NCBI RefSeq assembly: GCF_018860855.1
Contig: NZ_JAHKQE010000013.1
Location: 11,039 to 75,038 of the forward strand
Reading direction: 5' to 3'
Length of the DNA: 64,000 nt
Source of the DNA: Amphritea atlantica
Lineage (GTDB): Bacteria; Pseudomonadota; Gammaproteobacteria; Pseudomonadales; Balneatricaceae
Below the pieces are notes generated by a model. It had not been told where the DNA came from. It did not search any database and saw only the letters and a program-made list of their open reading frames with translations. This document shows, in pieces, positions 18,306 to 28,548 of the stretch (its first letter is position 1; each line of letters begins with the position of its first letter). A program made the position numbers and the translations under genes.

Positions 18306-19958
18306 TTAGGCATAATAATCTACTAAAGACAGACTCTCGGTCACTGCAGATTCATCCTGCCCCTCATCAGCGTTATCGTTCGAATAACCCGCAAAAGAGG
18401 CGCTACCCGACTGTGATTCATCCCGCTGCTGACCACTTTGATCTTCCACCGACGATTCCGACAGATTAAACCCCTGATCGGCAAACATCTCACGCAGTCT
18501 CGGCATATTTTGCTCTAACGATTCCCGAACACTCCCGTGAGGAGTTGTAAACACCACACTGACCTGATCGTTTTTCAGATGCAGCTTCACCTGCAATGAA
18601 CCTAGTTCCGGCGGGTCGAGTTGAATCTCAGCAAACTGACCATTTTTTGACGCCATCAACATCACTCGATCATTCACCGCCTGCCCCCAGCTTGGCGTTC
18701 CCGGCTTAACCCCTTGAGGCATCACCTGTGGTGATTCTTGAGCAGTACGGGTTGATTTAGATGCCGCCGCTAGTGAGTCAGCAAAACCGGTTAGAGAGCC
18801 TTCTTGCCGACTCTCAGAGCGACCACTCAGTTCTAGACTAGCCGCTTTATCCCCGCCGCTAGACTTCAACGATGAACGAATATGCTCCGCATTTGACTGA
18901 CCCGCCTGAGCGACAAGCTGGCCAGTAGCCGGATCAATAATCTGTCCAGCCTGACCTGACGCTGGCTGACCTGATACTTGCACCGCAACATCTGCTGTTA
19001 CTTGGGTTACCGCTGCCTGTCCCGCGGCGGCTTGCACTGCTGCCTGATTAGCGGTTTGCTGAGCAATTTGGGATGCTGCCGCCTGGGCTAAATCATGAGT
19101 CGGCCGCACTGCTGTTTGATTCGTCAGGTCTGACAATCTAGCCCCATCAACTGCACCGGGCTCTATCTCTGCTTGAACGGTTTGACCCATAACGCCTCGA
19201 GCATCGAAGGCGTCGCTCTCCAGCGTGTTAGCAACCTTTCCTTTGCTCTTGTCACCCGTTCTAGATTCAGCAACCATCGGTGATACGGAATCTATGGGGT
19301 TCTGCGATGCTGCTTGAAATTCGCTCGATATGGCAGGCGCTTCACCCTTCGGCACAACCCCGTTTGATTCAGCAACGACGGCAACATCGCCCGCTCGATT
19401 AGCGGCACCGACAGAAGGCATCGCGTCAGTCGAAAAAGTCTCACCTAATCCCGCGGTTTTATCAGTTTTCTTCACTAACCCATTCAATGCCGAATCAGCG
19501 GAGACCACCACACCAGCATCACGATGCTGAGCAATCTGCTGTAACGTTTGATCTCCCAATTGAGTTGCATCGGGATAACGATCTGACGGCTCTTCTAACG
19601 AGCGATTTAAGTCTAACCGCTGCTCAGACATCTCTGCGGCGTCAGCCATGACATCATTAACCGTATCAACCACGATCTGTACACCGGTTGCTTCTGCCGA
19701 GGCACCCTTTATCTCCGTCATACCGGTAGGCAAAGGTCGACCTCCACCCGGCAAAGGCTGTCCGCTCTGCTTTTGCTCCGTCAGTACTGATCGCTGCTGC
19801 GCTTGCTGCATCGATTGATCGAATGATGATATTCCTCTGACAGCAGAGTTACTCAAAGCACCAGTTGATGGTGTTTCGGCAACACTCGTACTGCTGCCTG
19901 ATACCGACCCAACATTTAACAATGACCCAACTCCTGTCGTCGAAAGCGTTTGATTCAT
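18306..19958 (-). CDS. fliK: Flagellar hook-length control protein FliK
   Basis: A 550-residue secreted ruler. The first 430 residues are low-complexity, rich in Ser, Ala, Gln and Val, with an Ala/Gln run around 295-335. The conserved C-terminal domain has the signature LDPPELGSLQVKLHL, followed by the FlhB-interacting region and a Gln/Ser-rich tail. FliK measures hook length and triggers the FlhB switch to filament export. It lies 75 bases after fliJ. Confidence 0.92.
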   Translation of the reverse strand: MNQTLSTTGVGSLLNVGSVSGSSTSVAETPSTGALSNSAVRGISSFDQSMQQAQQRSVLTEQKQSGQPLPGGGRPLPTGMTEIKGASAEATGVQIVVDTVNDVMADAAEMSEQRLDLNRSLEEPSDRYPDATQLGDQTLQQIAQHRDAGVVVSADSALNGLVKKTDKTAGLGETFSTDAMPSVGAANRAGDVAVVAESNGVVPKGEAPAISSEFQAASQNPIDSVSPMVAESRTGDKSKGKVANTLESDAFDARGVMGQTVQAEIEPGAVDGARLSDLTNQTAVRPTHDLAQAAASQIAQQTANQAAVQAAAGQAAVTQVTADVAVQVSGQPASGQAGQIIDPATGQLVAQAGQSNAEHIRSSLKSSGGDKAASLELSGRSESRQEGSLTGFADSLAAASKSTRTAQESPQVMPQGVKPGTPSWGQAVNDRVMLMASKNGQFAEIQLDPPELGSLQVKLHLKNDQVSVVFTTPHGSVRESLEQNMPRLREMFADQGFNLSESSVEDQSGQQRDESQSGSASFAGYSNDNADEGQDESAVTESLSLVDYYA

Positions 19959-20032
19959 GCTGCACTCCAGGCAGATTTATAGCTAGGCATGAGAATGCAC
20001 AATCAGTGCCACATTAAAGAGAAAGGTTACAA

Positions 20033-20473
20033 TCAGATAAAAGGGGGACGAATAAGCTGTGATCGCTCATCAAGTTCTTTCTGCAGCTGGCGTTCAGCCT
20101 CTTTGGACTCCTGCCCCTTCAGCTTATCGACCAGCATCTCGACAGATTTGAAGTGTTGATAAGCACTTTGCCAATGAGCAGTCACTTTTTCCAACTGCTC
20201 ACGATCCATCCGTAACGCATTTTCTTGCTGTTCGACCGCCACCCTTAGCTTTTGCATAAACGCCTGATGGGTATGAATCTGCCCTGGAGAGATACCGCTA
20301 GCGCCGACTTGATAGAAGTTATTGGCATAATCAGTGCAATAACCCTGCAACTGCGCCAAAGTCCCTTCGCCTTGCTGAACCTTTGCCTGCGCCTGACTCA
20401 ACCACTGATCAGCCTGCTTACGCTTTCGCTCAGCAAGATCTAACACGACCTGTAACCGCTTTGAACGCTTCAT
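20033..20473 (-). CDS. fliJ: Flagellar export chaperone FliJ
   Basis: 146 residues, almost wholly charged coiled coil beginning [20 protein letters not shown]. FliJ acts as a stalk in the FliI ATPase ring and contacts FlhA. The start overlaps the fliI stop by 4 bases. Length matches the family of about 145-150 residues. Confidence 0.93.
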   Translation of the reverse strand: MKRSKRLQVVLDLAERKRKQADQWLSQAQAKVQQGEGTLAQLQGYCTDYANNFYQVGASGISPGQIHTHQAFMQKLRVAVEQQENALRMDREQLEKVTAHWQSAYQHFKSVEMLVDKLKGQESKEAERQLQKELDERSQLIRPPFI

Positions 20474-21876
20474 CGTTTCGCCTGATTATTCTGCTTACCC
20501 ATCGCAATATTCTGCTGCCCCTGTTTCACTCCAGGCATACTGGCAGGGTTTGGTGTTAGCACCATCGCTAGATCGGTCAAACTCTTCTTAAACGCATAGG
20601 ATTCATTTAACCCCTGCTGCAAAAAGGCGTTCATCAGAGGCATCCGCTCAATAGCAAAATCGGTCTCAGCATCACTCCCGCGCACATAAGCGCCTATAGA
20701 TATAAGATCTTGATTCTGCTGGTATTTTGAATAGAGCTGTTTAAAACCCATGGCCGCCTGTAGATGATCAGAACTAACCACCGAAGGCATCGCACGACTA
20801 ATCGACTGCTCAATATCAATGGCAGGGTAATGTCCCTTTTCCGCCAAGCTACGAGACAACACAATATGGCCATCCAAAATGGCCCGAGCAGAATCCGCGA
20901 TCGGATCCTGCTGATCATCGCCTTCGGTCAAGACTGTGTAAAATGCGGTAATTGAGCCGCCACCTTGATCACCGTTACCGGCGCGTTCCACCAGTTTCGG
21001 TAGCTTAGCGAAAACAGAAGGAGGATAGCCTTTGGTGGCGGGTGGCTCACCCACGGCAAGCGCAATCTCACGCTGCGCTTGGGCATAACGGGTCAAAGAA
21101 TCCATCAACAACAGGACGTTTTTGCCCTGTTCACGAAAGTATTCAGCCAATCGTGTAGACAGCTGGGCCGCCCGTAAACGCATCAGCGGCGATTCATCGG
21201 CGGGCGACGCCACAACCACGGCACGGCGCATCCCCTCTTCACCCAAGCTGTGATCGATAAACTCTTTAACCTCACGGCCACGTTCACCGATCAACCCAAC
21301 CACCACGATATCGGCCTCGGTAAAACGGGTCATCATGCCTAACAAAACACTCTTACCCACACCACTACCGGCGAAGAGCCCGAGACGCTGCCCTCGGCCC
21401 ACACTCAACAACGAATTAATCGCCCGAATACCAACATCTAATGTCTGTTTGATCGGCTGTCGACTGAGCGGATTAATATTGCGCCCCTGCAATGGCACGG
21501 TGGTTTTACATCCGAGTTCACCAAGGCCGTCCAACGGCTTACCGACACCGTTAATGACTCGCCCCAACAATTCAAACCCGACCTGCACATCACTACCGCC
21601 CGCCATGGGGCTAACTCTGGCACCAGGCGCTAAACCTTCCAATTCATCAACGGGCATTAAATAGAGACGATCGCCAGAAAAGCCCACCACCTCGGCTTCA
21701 ACCGGCTCACCATGTTCGGGATAGATTAGACAATACTCTCCCATCGAAGCTTTGATACCCACAGCTTCCAGAGTCAAGCCGATCAAACGTGTTATCTGCC
21801 CATGAGCCACAGGCGCAGGCATTTGATAATCGAGCCCTTTAAGGCGGGATAGCCGCGTAATGAGAGGATCATTCAT
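20470..21876 (-). CDS. fliI: Flagellar type III export ATPase FliI
   Basis: 468 residues from the ATG at 21876 ([14 protein letters not shown]); the open frame to 22008 lies inside fliH. It is an F1-beta-like ATPase with P-loop [15 protein letters not shown], the FliI region [18 protein letters not shown] and Walker [17 protein letters not shown]. It energises unfolding and entry of export substrates together with FliH and FliJ. It overlaps the end of fliH by 8 bases and overlaps fliJ by 4. Confidence 0.95.
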   Translation of the reverse strand: MNDPLITRLSRLKGLDYQMPAPVAHGQITRLIGLTLEAVGIKASMGEYCLIYPEHGEPVEAEVVGFSGDRLYLMPVDELEGLAPGARVSPMAGGSDVQVGFELLGRVINGVGKPLDGLGELGCKTTVPLQGRNINPLSRQPIKQTLDVGIRAINSLLSVGRGQRLGLFAGSGVGKSVLLGMMTRFTEADIVVVGLIGERGREVKEFIDHSLGEEGMRRAVVVASPADESPLMRLRAAQLSTRLAEYFREQGKNVLLLMDSLTRYAQAQREIALAVGEPPATKGYPPSVFAKLPKLVERAGNGDQGGGSITAFYTVLTEGDDQQDPIADSARAILDGHIVLSRSLAEKGHYPAIDIEQSISRAMPSVVSSDHLQAAMGFKQLYSKYQQNQDLISIGAYVRGSDAETDFAIERMPLMNAFLQQGLNESYAFKKSLTDLAMVLTPNPASMPGVKQGQQNIAMGKQNNQAKR

Positions 21877-22648
21877 GGGCGTCTGATGACGGCTCAATCT
21901 CTGCCGAGACTGACGCCTCATCTTCCAACTGGGTGAGCGTATGACGTAGCTGCTTAGCCGCTGCTTCAAAACGGCGTTCAAGGGTGTTATCGAGTAAGCC
22001 GTAACCACTCACGACCTTACAACCACCGCGCGCCATTGTAGCTTCTTCCACCAACGACCAGCGCTCATTCAACACAAGCAAAGGCTCTAATGCGGGCACA
22101 TCTTCAGGGTTTAAAATAACTTTAATATCGGCGCCGGTTTGCGGCAACTGAGCCACCGCATCATCGACCGCTTTAATCACCGGCGCACTATCCAACTCAA
22201 TCTGCGCACCAATAACGGCCTCACTAAACTCTGTAATCAACTCGACCAACAACCGTTCAATCTCAGCAGTAATCTGCTGTAACGGCTGAGCCAACTGCTG
22301 CTGCAATGCTTTAAGCAACGCTAACTGCGCATCTATTTCAGCACGGGCTGCCGCTAAGCCCTCTTGATGACCTAAGGCTCGCCCCTCTTCAAGCCCCTTT
22401 TTTAGGCCTTCATCGTGCCCCTGCTGCAGACCCTCTTGATGGGCATCCTCGCGAATTTTCTCAAGTTCCGATAGCTTTAAGCGGCCATCGACAACTTCTT
22501 CAACCGCCTCTTCAACGACGGGTTTAGGTTTCTGCTGCAACCCGACCACATGACGACCCTGGACAACCGGTAACGTCCATAACGCCGCCGCTTTAGCGTC
22601 TTCTGCACGTATTCTGATTACCGATTTATCAATCGCCTTCATTGTCAT
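21869..22648 (-). CDS. fliH: Flagellar export stator protein FliH
   Basis: About 259 residues. The central region contains Gly-rich helical repeats ([20 protein letters not shown]) typical of the FliH GxxxG coil, followed by a C-terminal V-ATPase E-subunit-like domain. It holds FliI inactive and links it to FliN. The ATG at 22648 overlaps the fliG stop as TGATG; a further ATG at 22642 is possible. Confidence 0.93.
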   Translation of the reverse strand: MTMKAIDKSVIRIRAEDAKAAALWTLPVVQGRHVVGLQQKPKPVVEEAVEEVVDGRLKLSELEKIREDAHQEGLQQGHDEGLKKGLEEGRALGHQEGLAAARAEIDAQLALLKALQQQLAQPLQQITAEIERLLVELITEFSEAVIGAQIELDSAPVIKAVDDAVAQLPQTGADIKVILNPEDVPALEPLLVLNERWSLVEEATMARGGCKVVSGYGLLDNTLERRFEAAAKQLRHTLTQLEDEASVSAEIEPSSDAHE

Positions 22649-23664
22649 CACAGCATCTCTTCGCCGCCGCTACCCAGCATAATTTCACCTTCATCAGCTA
22701 AGCGACGAGCCACGGTGAGAATCTCTTTCTGAGCATCTTCCACTTCACTAACACGTACAGGCCCTTTAGCTTCGAGATCATCTCGCAATAGCTCTGCCGC
22801 ACGCTTAGACATATTCTTAAAGATTTTATCCTGCAACGAGGACTCCGCACCTTTCAGCGCAACCACCAAGGTATCGGTATTAATTTCACGCAGAATCACC
22901 TGAATACCGCGATCTTCAACCTCTGCCAAATTATCAAAGACAAACATCATTTCAGAGATCTGATCGCTAAGCGGTTCATCCACTTCGCGAATTTTCTCCA
23001 TCAACTCCTGCTCGATATTGCTATCGAAGTAGTTCATGATATTCGCCGTTGTCTGCAACCCGCCTAGGCTGGCACTCTGACTACTAGATCCAGAGAATTG
23101 TAATTCAAGAATATCGTTCAGCTCTTGAAGCGCCGATGGCTGAATCTGATCGAGCGAGGTAATACGCATCATAATCTCAAGACGCACATTTTCATCAAAC
23201 CGCTGTAAGACGTGCGCCGCCTGATCCGGGTCAAGATAAGCAATCACCACCGCCTGTATCTGAGGGTGCTCATAACGGATGATTTCAGCTACTTGCCGAG
23301 AATCCATCCATTTCAAACTTTCTAACCCTGACGTATTTGTGGTCATCAAAATACGGTCGACCAATGTCTGCGCGCGATCATTCCCCAACGCCTGACTGAG
23401 CATCTCTTTGATGTAATGATCATTATTGATACCGATACTGGTCTGATCACTAATCGCTTCCATAAAATCAGCCATGACAGATTCAACGGCCGACTGTGGA
23501 ATATTATCGAGGTTACTCATAGTCAAACCGAGCTGCTGCACCTCTTTTTGTCCTAAATAGCGCAGCACTTCAGCAGCATCACTTTCCCCTAACGAAATCA
23601 GCAATACCGCGGCTTTCTGAATATTCGTTAGTTCAATGCCTGATTCGGTTACCTGATCATTCAT
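22648..23664 (-). CDS. fliG: Flagellar motor switch protein FliG
   Basis: About 338 residues from the ATG at 23664 (MNDQVTESGIELTN). Three armadillo-like domains are present: the N domain binding FliF, the middle domain with EHPQIQAVVIAYLDPDQAA, and a C-terminal domain whose charged helix (REINTDTLVVALKGAESSLQ) faces the stator. It overlaps fliF by 8 bases and fliH by 1. Confidence 0.96.
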   Translation of the reverse strand: MNDQVTESGIELTNIQKAAVLLISLGESDAAEVLRYLGQKEVQQLGLTMSNLDNIPQSAVESVMADFMEAISDQTSIGINNDHYIKEMLSQALGNDRAQTLVDRILMTTNTSGLESLKWMDSRQVAEIIRYEHPQIQAVVIAYLDPDQAAHVLQRFDENVRLEIMMRITSLDQIQPSALQELNDILELQFSGSSSQSASLGGLQTTANIMNYFDSNIEQELMEKIREVDEPLSDQISEMMFVFDNLAEVEDRGIQVILREINTDTLVVALKGAESSLQDKIFKNMSKRAAELLRDDLEAKGPVRVSEVEDAQKEILTVARRLADEGEIMLGSGGEEML

Positions 23665-25348
23665 TCTCAATCACCCACTGTCTAATCGCCTGTGCCACTT
23701 TCGCGGGATCTTCAGCAATCATGCTGCGAATTGCGTTCATCTGATACTCATAGGTTTCATTCGGCGTTGGCGCCAGTGCGTTATCGATACCACTAAAGGT
23801 AACATGGTCCGGCGAAATACCACTCATATCTAACGATTCAAGATCGCCGGCCATATCCGTTTCAGACTTAGCCTCAGCGCCATCTGCTGCCGCTTTCTGG
23901 GCGGCACTAATTGCCAAACTCTTCATAATTGGCCGCAGTACACCAAACACCAATAACAACACAAACAATCCACCAAGCACCTGCTTCACGAGGTCTAATA
24001 CCCACTCCTGTTTCCAGATCGGCACCTCTTCTTCCTGATAGATCTCAGGTACGGCGAAAGGCGAGTTAATGACACTCACGCTATCGCCTCGAACGGCAGA
24101 ATAACCAACGGCATCTTTAACCAGTATGGACAAGCGATCGAGTTCGTTTTGATCCCAGGCGGCACGAACCTTCTCACCGCCATCAGAATTAGCTGTGGGA
24201 ATATCATCCACCACGACGGCGACAGACAAGCGATTAATCTGTCCCATTTGATGTTTGGTATAACTGATCGACCGATCTAGCTCATAGTTACGTGTCGCTT
24301 GGGAGCGGGCATTTTTAGGCGAGGAGCGTTCGATAACACCTTCATTTTGAATCCCCGTTGCACCAACCTCCGGCACTGAACTCGCCCCTGGTGGCTGATT
24401 AGACAAAGCCCCAGGCACACCGGATGCCGCATCCTGCCCAGTCGTACTTTCATCCAATACCTGCTCGCTACGCAACGCAGGAAGATCCGGATTATAAATC
24501 TCATCCGTTTGCTCAACCGCCGTAAAATCAATATCGGCAGACACTTCAGCCCGATAACGTCCCAGACCCACAACCGGCTGCAGAATACTGTTAACCCGAT
24601 TGACTAGGGTTTCTTCGATTCGACGGGTATATTCGAGCTGCTTGGCGGCCAACACTACATCGGTATCCATATCCCGCGTATTCAGCAAGCGGCCTTTCTG
24701 ATCGACTACCGTGACATCTTCACTGGAGAGCTCAGGAATACTGGAAGCAACCAAATTGGTAATCGCTTCCACCTGAATCGCCTCTAAACGACGCCCCGCC
24801 ACGAGATCAAGAAACACCGAAGCGGTCGGTTTACGCTGATCACGGATAAACACAGATTGTTTGGGTAGCGCCAGATGAACACGGGCACTGCGCACCGCCA
24901 ACATGCTTGTAACGGTACGCGCTAACTCACCTTCCAACCCACGACGATAGCGGGTGGTTTCCATAAACTGGCTAGTACCCAGCCCCTGCTCTTTATCTAG
25001 CAGCTCAAAACCAACGGTGTTATCGCCGTTAAAGCCTTCAGCGGCCAACCGTAAACGGGCTTTATGCAGATACTCCTCCGCCACCAAAATATTGTGGCCG
25101 GTAGAGTCAAACTTATAGGGAATTCCATTGAGCTGTAGCTGCTCAACAATCGGATTGGCATCCGCGTAAGAAATATTATTATACAGCACCCGATAATCGG
25201 GTTCTTGCGACCAGAGCACAACCGCAAAGCCGATCGCAATAGTGGCAGCCAACCCCACCATCAGACCTAACTGGCGCACCAACCCCAAGCGGTTAAAGCC
25301 AAAGGCTACCGACCCACCTGTTGTTGTCTGCACTGCTGCGTTTTCCAT
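23657..25348 (-). CDS. fliF: Flagellar MS-ring protein FliF
   Basis: 563 residues with an N-terminal membrane helix around 25-45, periplasmic ring-building motifs including DYRVLYNNISYADANPIVEQ, a Pro/Ser/Ala-rich segment near 300-345, a second membrane helix near 455-475 and a cytoplasmic tail that binds FliG. It forms the MS ring, the first assembled part of the basal body. It follows fliE by 53 bases. Confidence 0.95.
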   Translation of the reverse strand: MENAAVQTTTGGSVAFGFNRLGLVRQLGLMVGLAATIAIGFAVVLWSQEPDYRVLYNNISYADANPIVEQLQLNGIPYKFDSTGHNILVAEEYLHKARLRLAAEGFNGDNTVGFELLDKEQGLGTSQFMETTRYRRGLEGELARTVTSMLAVRSARVHLALPKQSVFIRDQRKPTASVFLDLVAGRRLEAIQVEAITNLVASSIPELSSEDVTVVDQKGRLLNTRDMDTDVVLAAKQLEYTRRIEETLVNRVNSILQPVVGLGRYRAEVSADIDFTAVEQTDEIYNPDLPALRSEQVLDESTTGQDAASGVPGALSNQPPGASSVPEVGATGIQNEGVIERSSPKNARSQATRNYELDRSISYTKHQMGQINRLSVAVVVDDIPTANSDGGEKVRAAWDQNELDRLSILVKDAVGYSAVRGDSVSVINSPFAVPEIYQEEEVPIWKQEWVLDLVKQVLGGLFVLLLVFGVLRPIMKSLAISAAQKAAADGAEAKSETDMAGDLESLDMSGISPDHVTFSGIDNALAPTPNETYEYQMNAIRSMIAEDPAKVAQAIRQWVIENE

Positions 25349-25401
25349 CTAACCGTGCACCCTGATGCTACTTATGCGTTTTATTGTGTGTTTCATCAGC
25401 A

Positions 25402-25755
25402 TTAAATCGACATTTTAATGACATCTTCATAGGCGCTGATCATCTTATTACGCACCTGAGTTAACGCCTGAAAAGACACCGAAGCCTTCTCCATGCTGAT
25501 CATCACCTGATGCAAATCAACCCCTGCAGAACCCTGCTCGTAGGAAGTTGCTAAACTTTTCGCCTGCGCCTGAGCGTTATTAACGCCATCGATGGCGCCT
25601 TTAAACAGATCAGCAAAGCTTTCACCATTTTGCTCATCGGCCACCTGCCGAATAGCAGAAGGGCGATTAATCTCAGAGGAAATGCCCTGCTGGGCCTGCA
25701 TTTTGACTTCACGCATCTGCTGTAACACTGCGTTAATCTCTGCACGTTCAATCAT
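25402..25755 (-). CDS. fliE: Flagellar hook-basal body protein FliE
   Basis: 117 residues, helical, with the conserved C-terminus VSFQALTQVRNKMISAYEDV. FliE joins the MS ring to the rod and needs the export gate for placement. The ATG at 25755 has GAGG five bases upstream; the GTG two codons earlier overlaps that ribosome site. It is the first gene of the fliEFGHIJ operon, with a FlrA-like box and a weak sigma-54-like element upstream. Confidence 0.93.
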   Translation of the reverse strand: MIERAEINAVLQQMREVKMQAQQGISSEINRPSAIRQVADEQNGESFADLFKGAIDGVNNAQAQAKSLATSYEQGSAGVDLHQVMISMEKASVSFQALTQVRNKMISAYEDVIKMSI

Positions 25756-25831
25756 ACACACCTCGGAAATGGCAATATATTGACATTATAAGTTTGATCT
25801 GCCACTTAGCAAGCAACAAAACACTCTATTC

Positions 25832-25845
25832 GCCAATTTTATGAC
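25832..25845 (-). promoter_or_regulatory. FleQ/FlrA-like operator upstream of fliE
   Basis: The minus-strand 14-mer GTCATAAAATTGGC differs from GTCANTAAATTGAC at two positions. It lies 77 bases upstream of the fliE start and directly follows a TGGCAC element at 25854-25859 that could be the -24 part of a sigma-54 promoter. The -12 part (TGTGT) is poor, so the promoter is less certain than the box. Confidence 0.5.
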
Positions 25846-25885
25846 ACAAACCCGTGCCAATTTTCAGTCTCAACCTTGTATAAAG

Positions 25886-25911
25886 CAAAAAACGAGCCAT
25901 AGGCCCGTTTA
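25886..25911 (-). terminator. Intrinsic terminator after the exonuclease gene
   Basis: On the minus strand ACGGGCC-TAT-GGCTCGT is followed by six T residues. It lies 20 bases beyond the stop of the exonuclease gene and separates the acetate module from the fliE operon. Confidence 0.75.
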
Positions 25912-25930
25912 TTTTTTGACAGATCAATAC

Positions 25931-26566
25931 TTACTTAGACGCCGGAGGCTGCCCATATTTCAGTCGAACATACATCAGCGCCACCGTAATAGCGTCCCCT
26001 AATGCCGTATGCCGCTCTAACATTGGAATATCCAGCTGTTTAGAGATGGTATCAAAGCGCAGATCAATATCACCGCCAACATACCGCCACTTGATAATAT
26101 CGTGATACACATGAGACAACTCAATAGCCTTGCCCGGCAAACCAAAACCATAACGTGGGCGTAGGTATTTCTCTAACATACGCACATCGTAGTTAACGTA
26201 ATAGCCTAGAATCGGACGATTGCCGACGAACTCCAGCACTTTCTCTAGCGCCTCATCCATATAGACGCCATCAATAAGATCCGCAGCCCGAATCTTATGT
26301 ATCTTAATAGAATCGCCGGTCAAACTCTTAGGCGGCTTGAGCTTAATATCGAGTCGATCACTGGTCATCACTTTGCGACCTTTGATTTTCACCGCGCCGA
26401 TAGACAGAATCTCACCCTCTTTAACATTAAGACTGGTGGTCTCACAGTCCAGAGACACCACTTCATCGCCTTCATAGGGTTTAAACAGCTGTGCATAAGG
26501 ACCATTTTTATGATCCATACGCTCTTTTATTTTCCGAATACTTCTGGGAATAATCATATTCCGCAT
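25931..26566 (-). CDS. DEDDh-family 3'-5' exonuclease (DNA polymerase III epsilon-like)
   Basis: 211 residues with the exonuclease motifs of the DnaQ/epsilon family: Exo I DCETTSLN (DxE), Exo II YYVNYDVRMLEKYL, and Exo III HTALGDAIT (H-x4-D). It is predicted to remove nucleotides from 3' ends of DNA or RNA; the substrate is unknown. The start overlaps the stop of the upstream cNMP/CBS/DUF294 gene (TAATG), so the pair is probably translated together. The same pairing next to an acetate-type symporter occurs in Pseudomonas and Vibrio relatives, but its physiological role is not established. It has no polymerase domain and is too short to be the replicative epsilon subunit. Confidence 0.85.
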   Translation of the reverse strand: MRNMIIPRSIRKIKERMDHKNGPYAQLFKPYEGDEVVSLDCETTSLNVKEGEILSIGAVKIKGRKVMTSDRLDIKLKPPKSLTGDSIKIHKIRAADLIDGVYMDEALEKVLEFVGNRPILGYYVNYDVRMLEKYLRPRYGFGLPGKAIELSHVYHDIIKWRYVGGDIDLRFDTISKQLDIPMLERHTALGDAITVALMYVRLKYGQPPASK

Positions 26567-28392
26567 TAGCCTCCCAGGTGATATCTAAGCTCTAGGTGCT
26601 TCTTAAAACCTTTAACGATATGCATACCATCCCTCAGCAGATCTTTTTCCATTTTATCCAACGATGATAGCTCAAGAATATTAGGCGTTTGATCTACACC
26701 AGTTTCGGATTCATCGATACGTTTAACCTGCTGTTTCAGGCGGGTTTGAATAAACAGGGCAAGCGCCTCGCCCAATTCACGCCCGTGATCCGCTTTCATC
26801 TGGCCCATCTCCACCAGCGCTTCGATACGTTTGAAGGTGTTCGTTTCGAGTATTTTGAACTGTAGCGCCATGGTACGAATACCATGGACTATCGGGAAAA
26901 TACCCGCTTTTTTAACATCCAGTTCGCCCTTATCTTTCAAATTACCAAAAAAGGTTAGCGGCGTATTAAATTCAATGGCTGCACGGGCAAAATGAGAAAA
27001 GAACACGTCATTATCTTGCAAGTGGCGCATAAACCAGTTTCTTGAGGCTTTAAATAACGCCGTATTACCCGCCACCGGATGGGCATCCACGGCGATAGCC
27101 AAATTCATCTGCGCCTCACCTTCGCACCGATAAGACCAGTCACTCATATCCTGCGTCCACTGACCTATCGACTTAACCCAATCCGGATTAGACACCATAA
27201 TATTGCCCGGACATTTGGGGAAACCAAACGAGATCAAGGTTTCAGTAAAACGCTCCATCGTCGCCTGCATCTCAGGCCAGATCAGACCGTCACGATAGAT
27301 CAGCGCATTATCCTGATCAGTTTTCATGATCTGCTCTCCGCGCCCCTCGCTACCCATCACCACTAAACACACATGCGGCTGCATATCTTGAGGCACAATA
27401 AGCCCAAATAGCTTAGCAATCACCCGCTCATTCATGGCGGCGATTAACTCCATCGCAAAACGCGCTTTAACCCCCTGCGACACTAAGGCTTTAATCAGAT
27501 CATTCAGCCGATGCGCGGCCTCATATAGATCTTCAACGGTCTGCGCCCGCTCAATACGTAAGCCAATAACATGAGAGTGGCTGGAGAAATAACTCAACAC
27601 ATCGGTGAGTTCAATTACACCGGTCAGACGGCCATCATCCATCACCACGATTCGTTCTATCCGCTGCTGCGTCATCATAATCAGCGCGTTAAACAGATAA
27701 TCATCCGATGTCATGGTAATCAGTCGATAACTGGCAATACCGGCGACCCCAGAATCGAGCGCCAGCTTGTCGATAATCACCGCATCTAGAAGGTCTGTAC
27801 CGGTCACCATGCCATAACGATTACCCCGCTTAACCAAGACACAATCGGCACGTTTTTCACGCATCAACTGAGTCGCCTCGGTAATCGTTGTCCCATCCAG
27901 CACAATCAACGGCTCACGGATCAGGCCATCTTTAATCTGCGCCAACATAAACTCCGCCATATCCTGATCACCACCCTCTTGGGCTTGGATCTCAGTCTTA
28001 GCGGTAAGACTTTGCTGAAAGTAATCGGCAAATCGACTGTTACTGGCACACAGATCGAGCAAAACGCGAGTCGGAAGGATATGGCAGATAGTTTCATCTA
28101 CAGCGATAAAATTATGGATCGCTTTGCCTTTGAGGGCCGACCAACCGCCAAAGTAATCTTCGTTGGTATAGTGAACATAGAGATGTTCCTGAGCATTCTT
28201 CTCCTCCACCTCATCACTCTCAGCAACACGCCCCTTTAAGATGATATACACACCTTCAGGCACACTGCCAGCGGCAAGAATGGTCTCACCCGATTGGTAA
28301 TAGCCAATATCAAGGCTCGAAATCAGTATTGCCTGCTCTTTCTCGGTCAGCAAACTGAACGGCATATTTTCTATCTTGAAAGATGTTGGCAT
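26566..28392 (-). CDS. cNMP-binding, CBS and DUF294 nucleotidyltransferase-like protein
   Basis: 608 residues from the ATG at 28392, behind GAGGAGATAACG. An N-terminal cyclic-nucleotide-binding fold occupies about 1-130, a pair of CBS domains about 155-280, and a DUF294 putative nucleotidyltransferase region about 300-440 with the signature GSEGRGEQIMKTDQDNALIY. A C-terminal DUF294 helical domain follows. The architecture suggests a sensor of nucleotides that may modify a protein or tRNA-like substrate; GlnD-like uridylyl transfer is a comparison only. It sits between the symporter and the exonuclease, with a terminator in front, so its link to acetate uptake is by neighbourhood. Confidence 0.85.
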   Translation of the reverse strand: MPTSFKIENMPFSLLTEKEQAILISSLDIGYYQSGETILAAGSVPEGVYIILKGRVAESDEVEEKNAQEHLYVHYTNEDYFGGWSALKGKAIHNFIAVDETICHILPTRVLLDLCASNSRFADYFQQSLTAKTEIQAQEGGDQDMAEFMLAQIKDGLIREPLIVLDGTTITEATQLMREKRADCVLVKRGNRYGMVTGTDLLDAVIIDKLALDSGVAGIASYRLITMTSDDYLFNALIMMTQQRIERIVVMDDGRLTGVIELTDVLSYFSSHSHVIGLRIERAQTVEDLYEAAHRLNDLIKALVSQGVKARFAMELIAAMNERVIAKLFGLIVPQDMQPHVCLVVMGSEGRGEQIMKTDQDNALIYRDGLIWPEMQATMERFTETLISFGFPKCPGNIMVSNPDWVKSIGQWTQDMSDWSYRCEGEAQMNLAIAVDAHPVAGNTALFKASRNWFMRHLQDNDVFFSHFARAAIEFNTPLTFFGNLKDKGELDVKKAGIFPIVHGIRTMALQFKILETNTFKRIEALVEMGQMKADHGRELGEALALFIQTRLKQQVKRIDESETGVDQTPNILELSSLDKMEKDLLRDGMHIVKGFKKHLELRYHLGG

Positions 28393-28489
28393 CGTTATCT
28401 CCTCGATCCACCGCGGCTTCAAAGCATCTGATTAAAGGGTCGCTAAAACCCTTTAGGCCGACACTTTCTCTATCAAAAACAGATCCGAT

Positions 28490-28523
28490 AAAAAAGGCGC
28501 GTCAACCTTCGCTGACGCGCCTT
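28490..28523 (-). terminator. Intrinsic terminator after the symporter gene
   Basis: Minus-strand hairpin GGCGCGTCA, an 8-base loop, then TGACGCGCC followed by six T residues. It lies 26 bases past the symporter stop and separates it from the DUF294 gene. Confidence 0.85.
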
Positions 28524-28548
28524 ACATTTAATCAGACCTTTTCAGATC

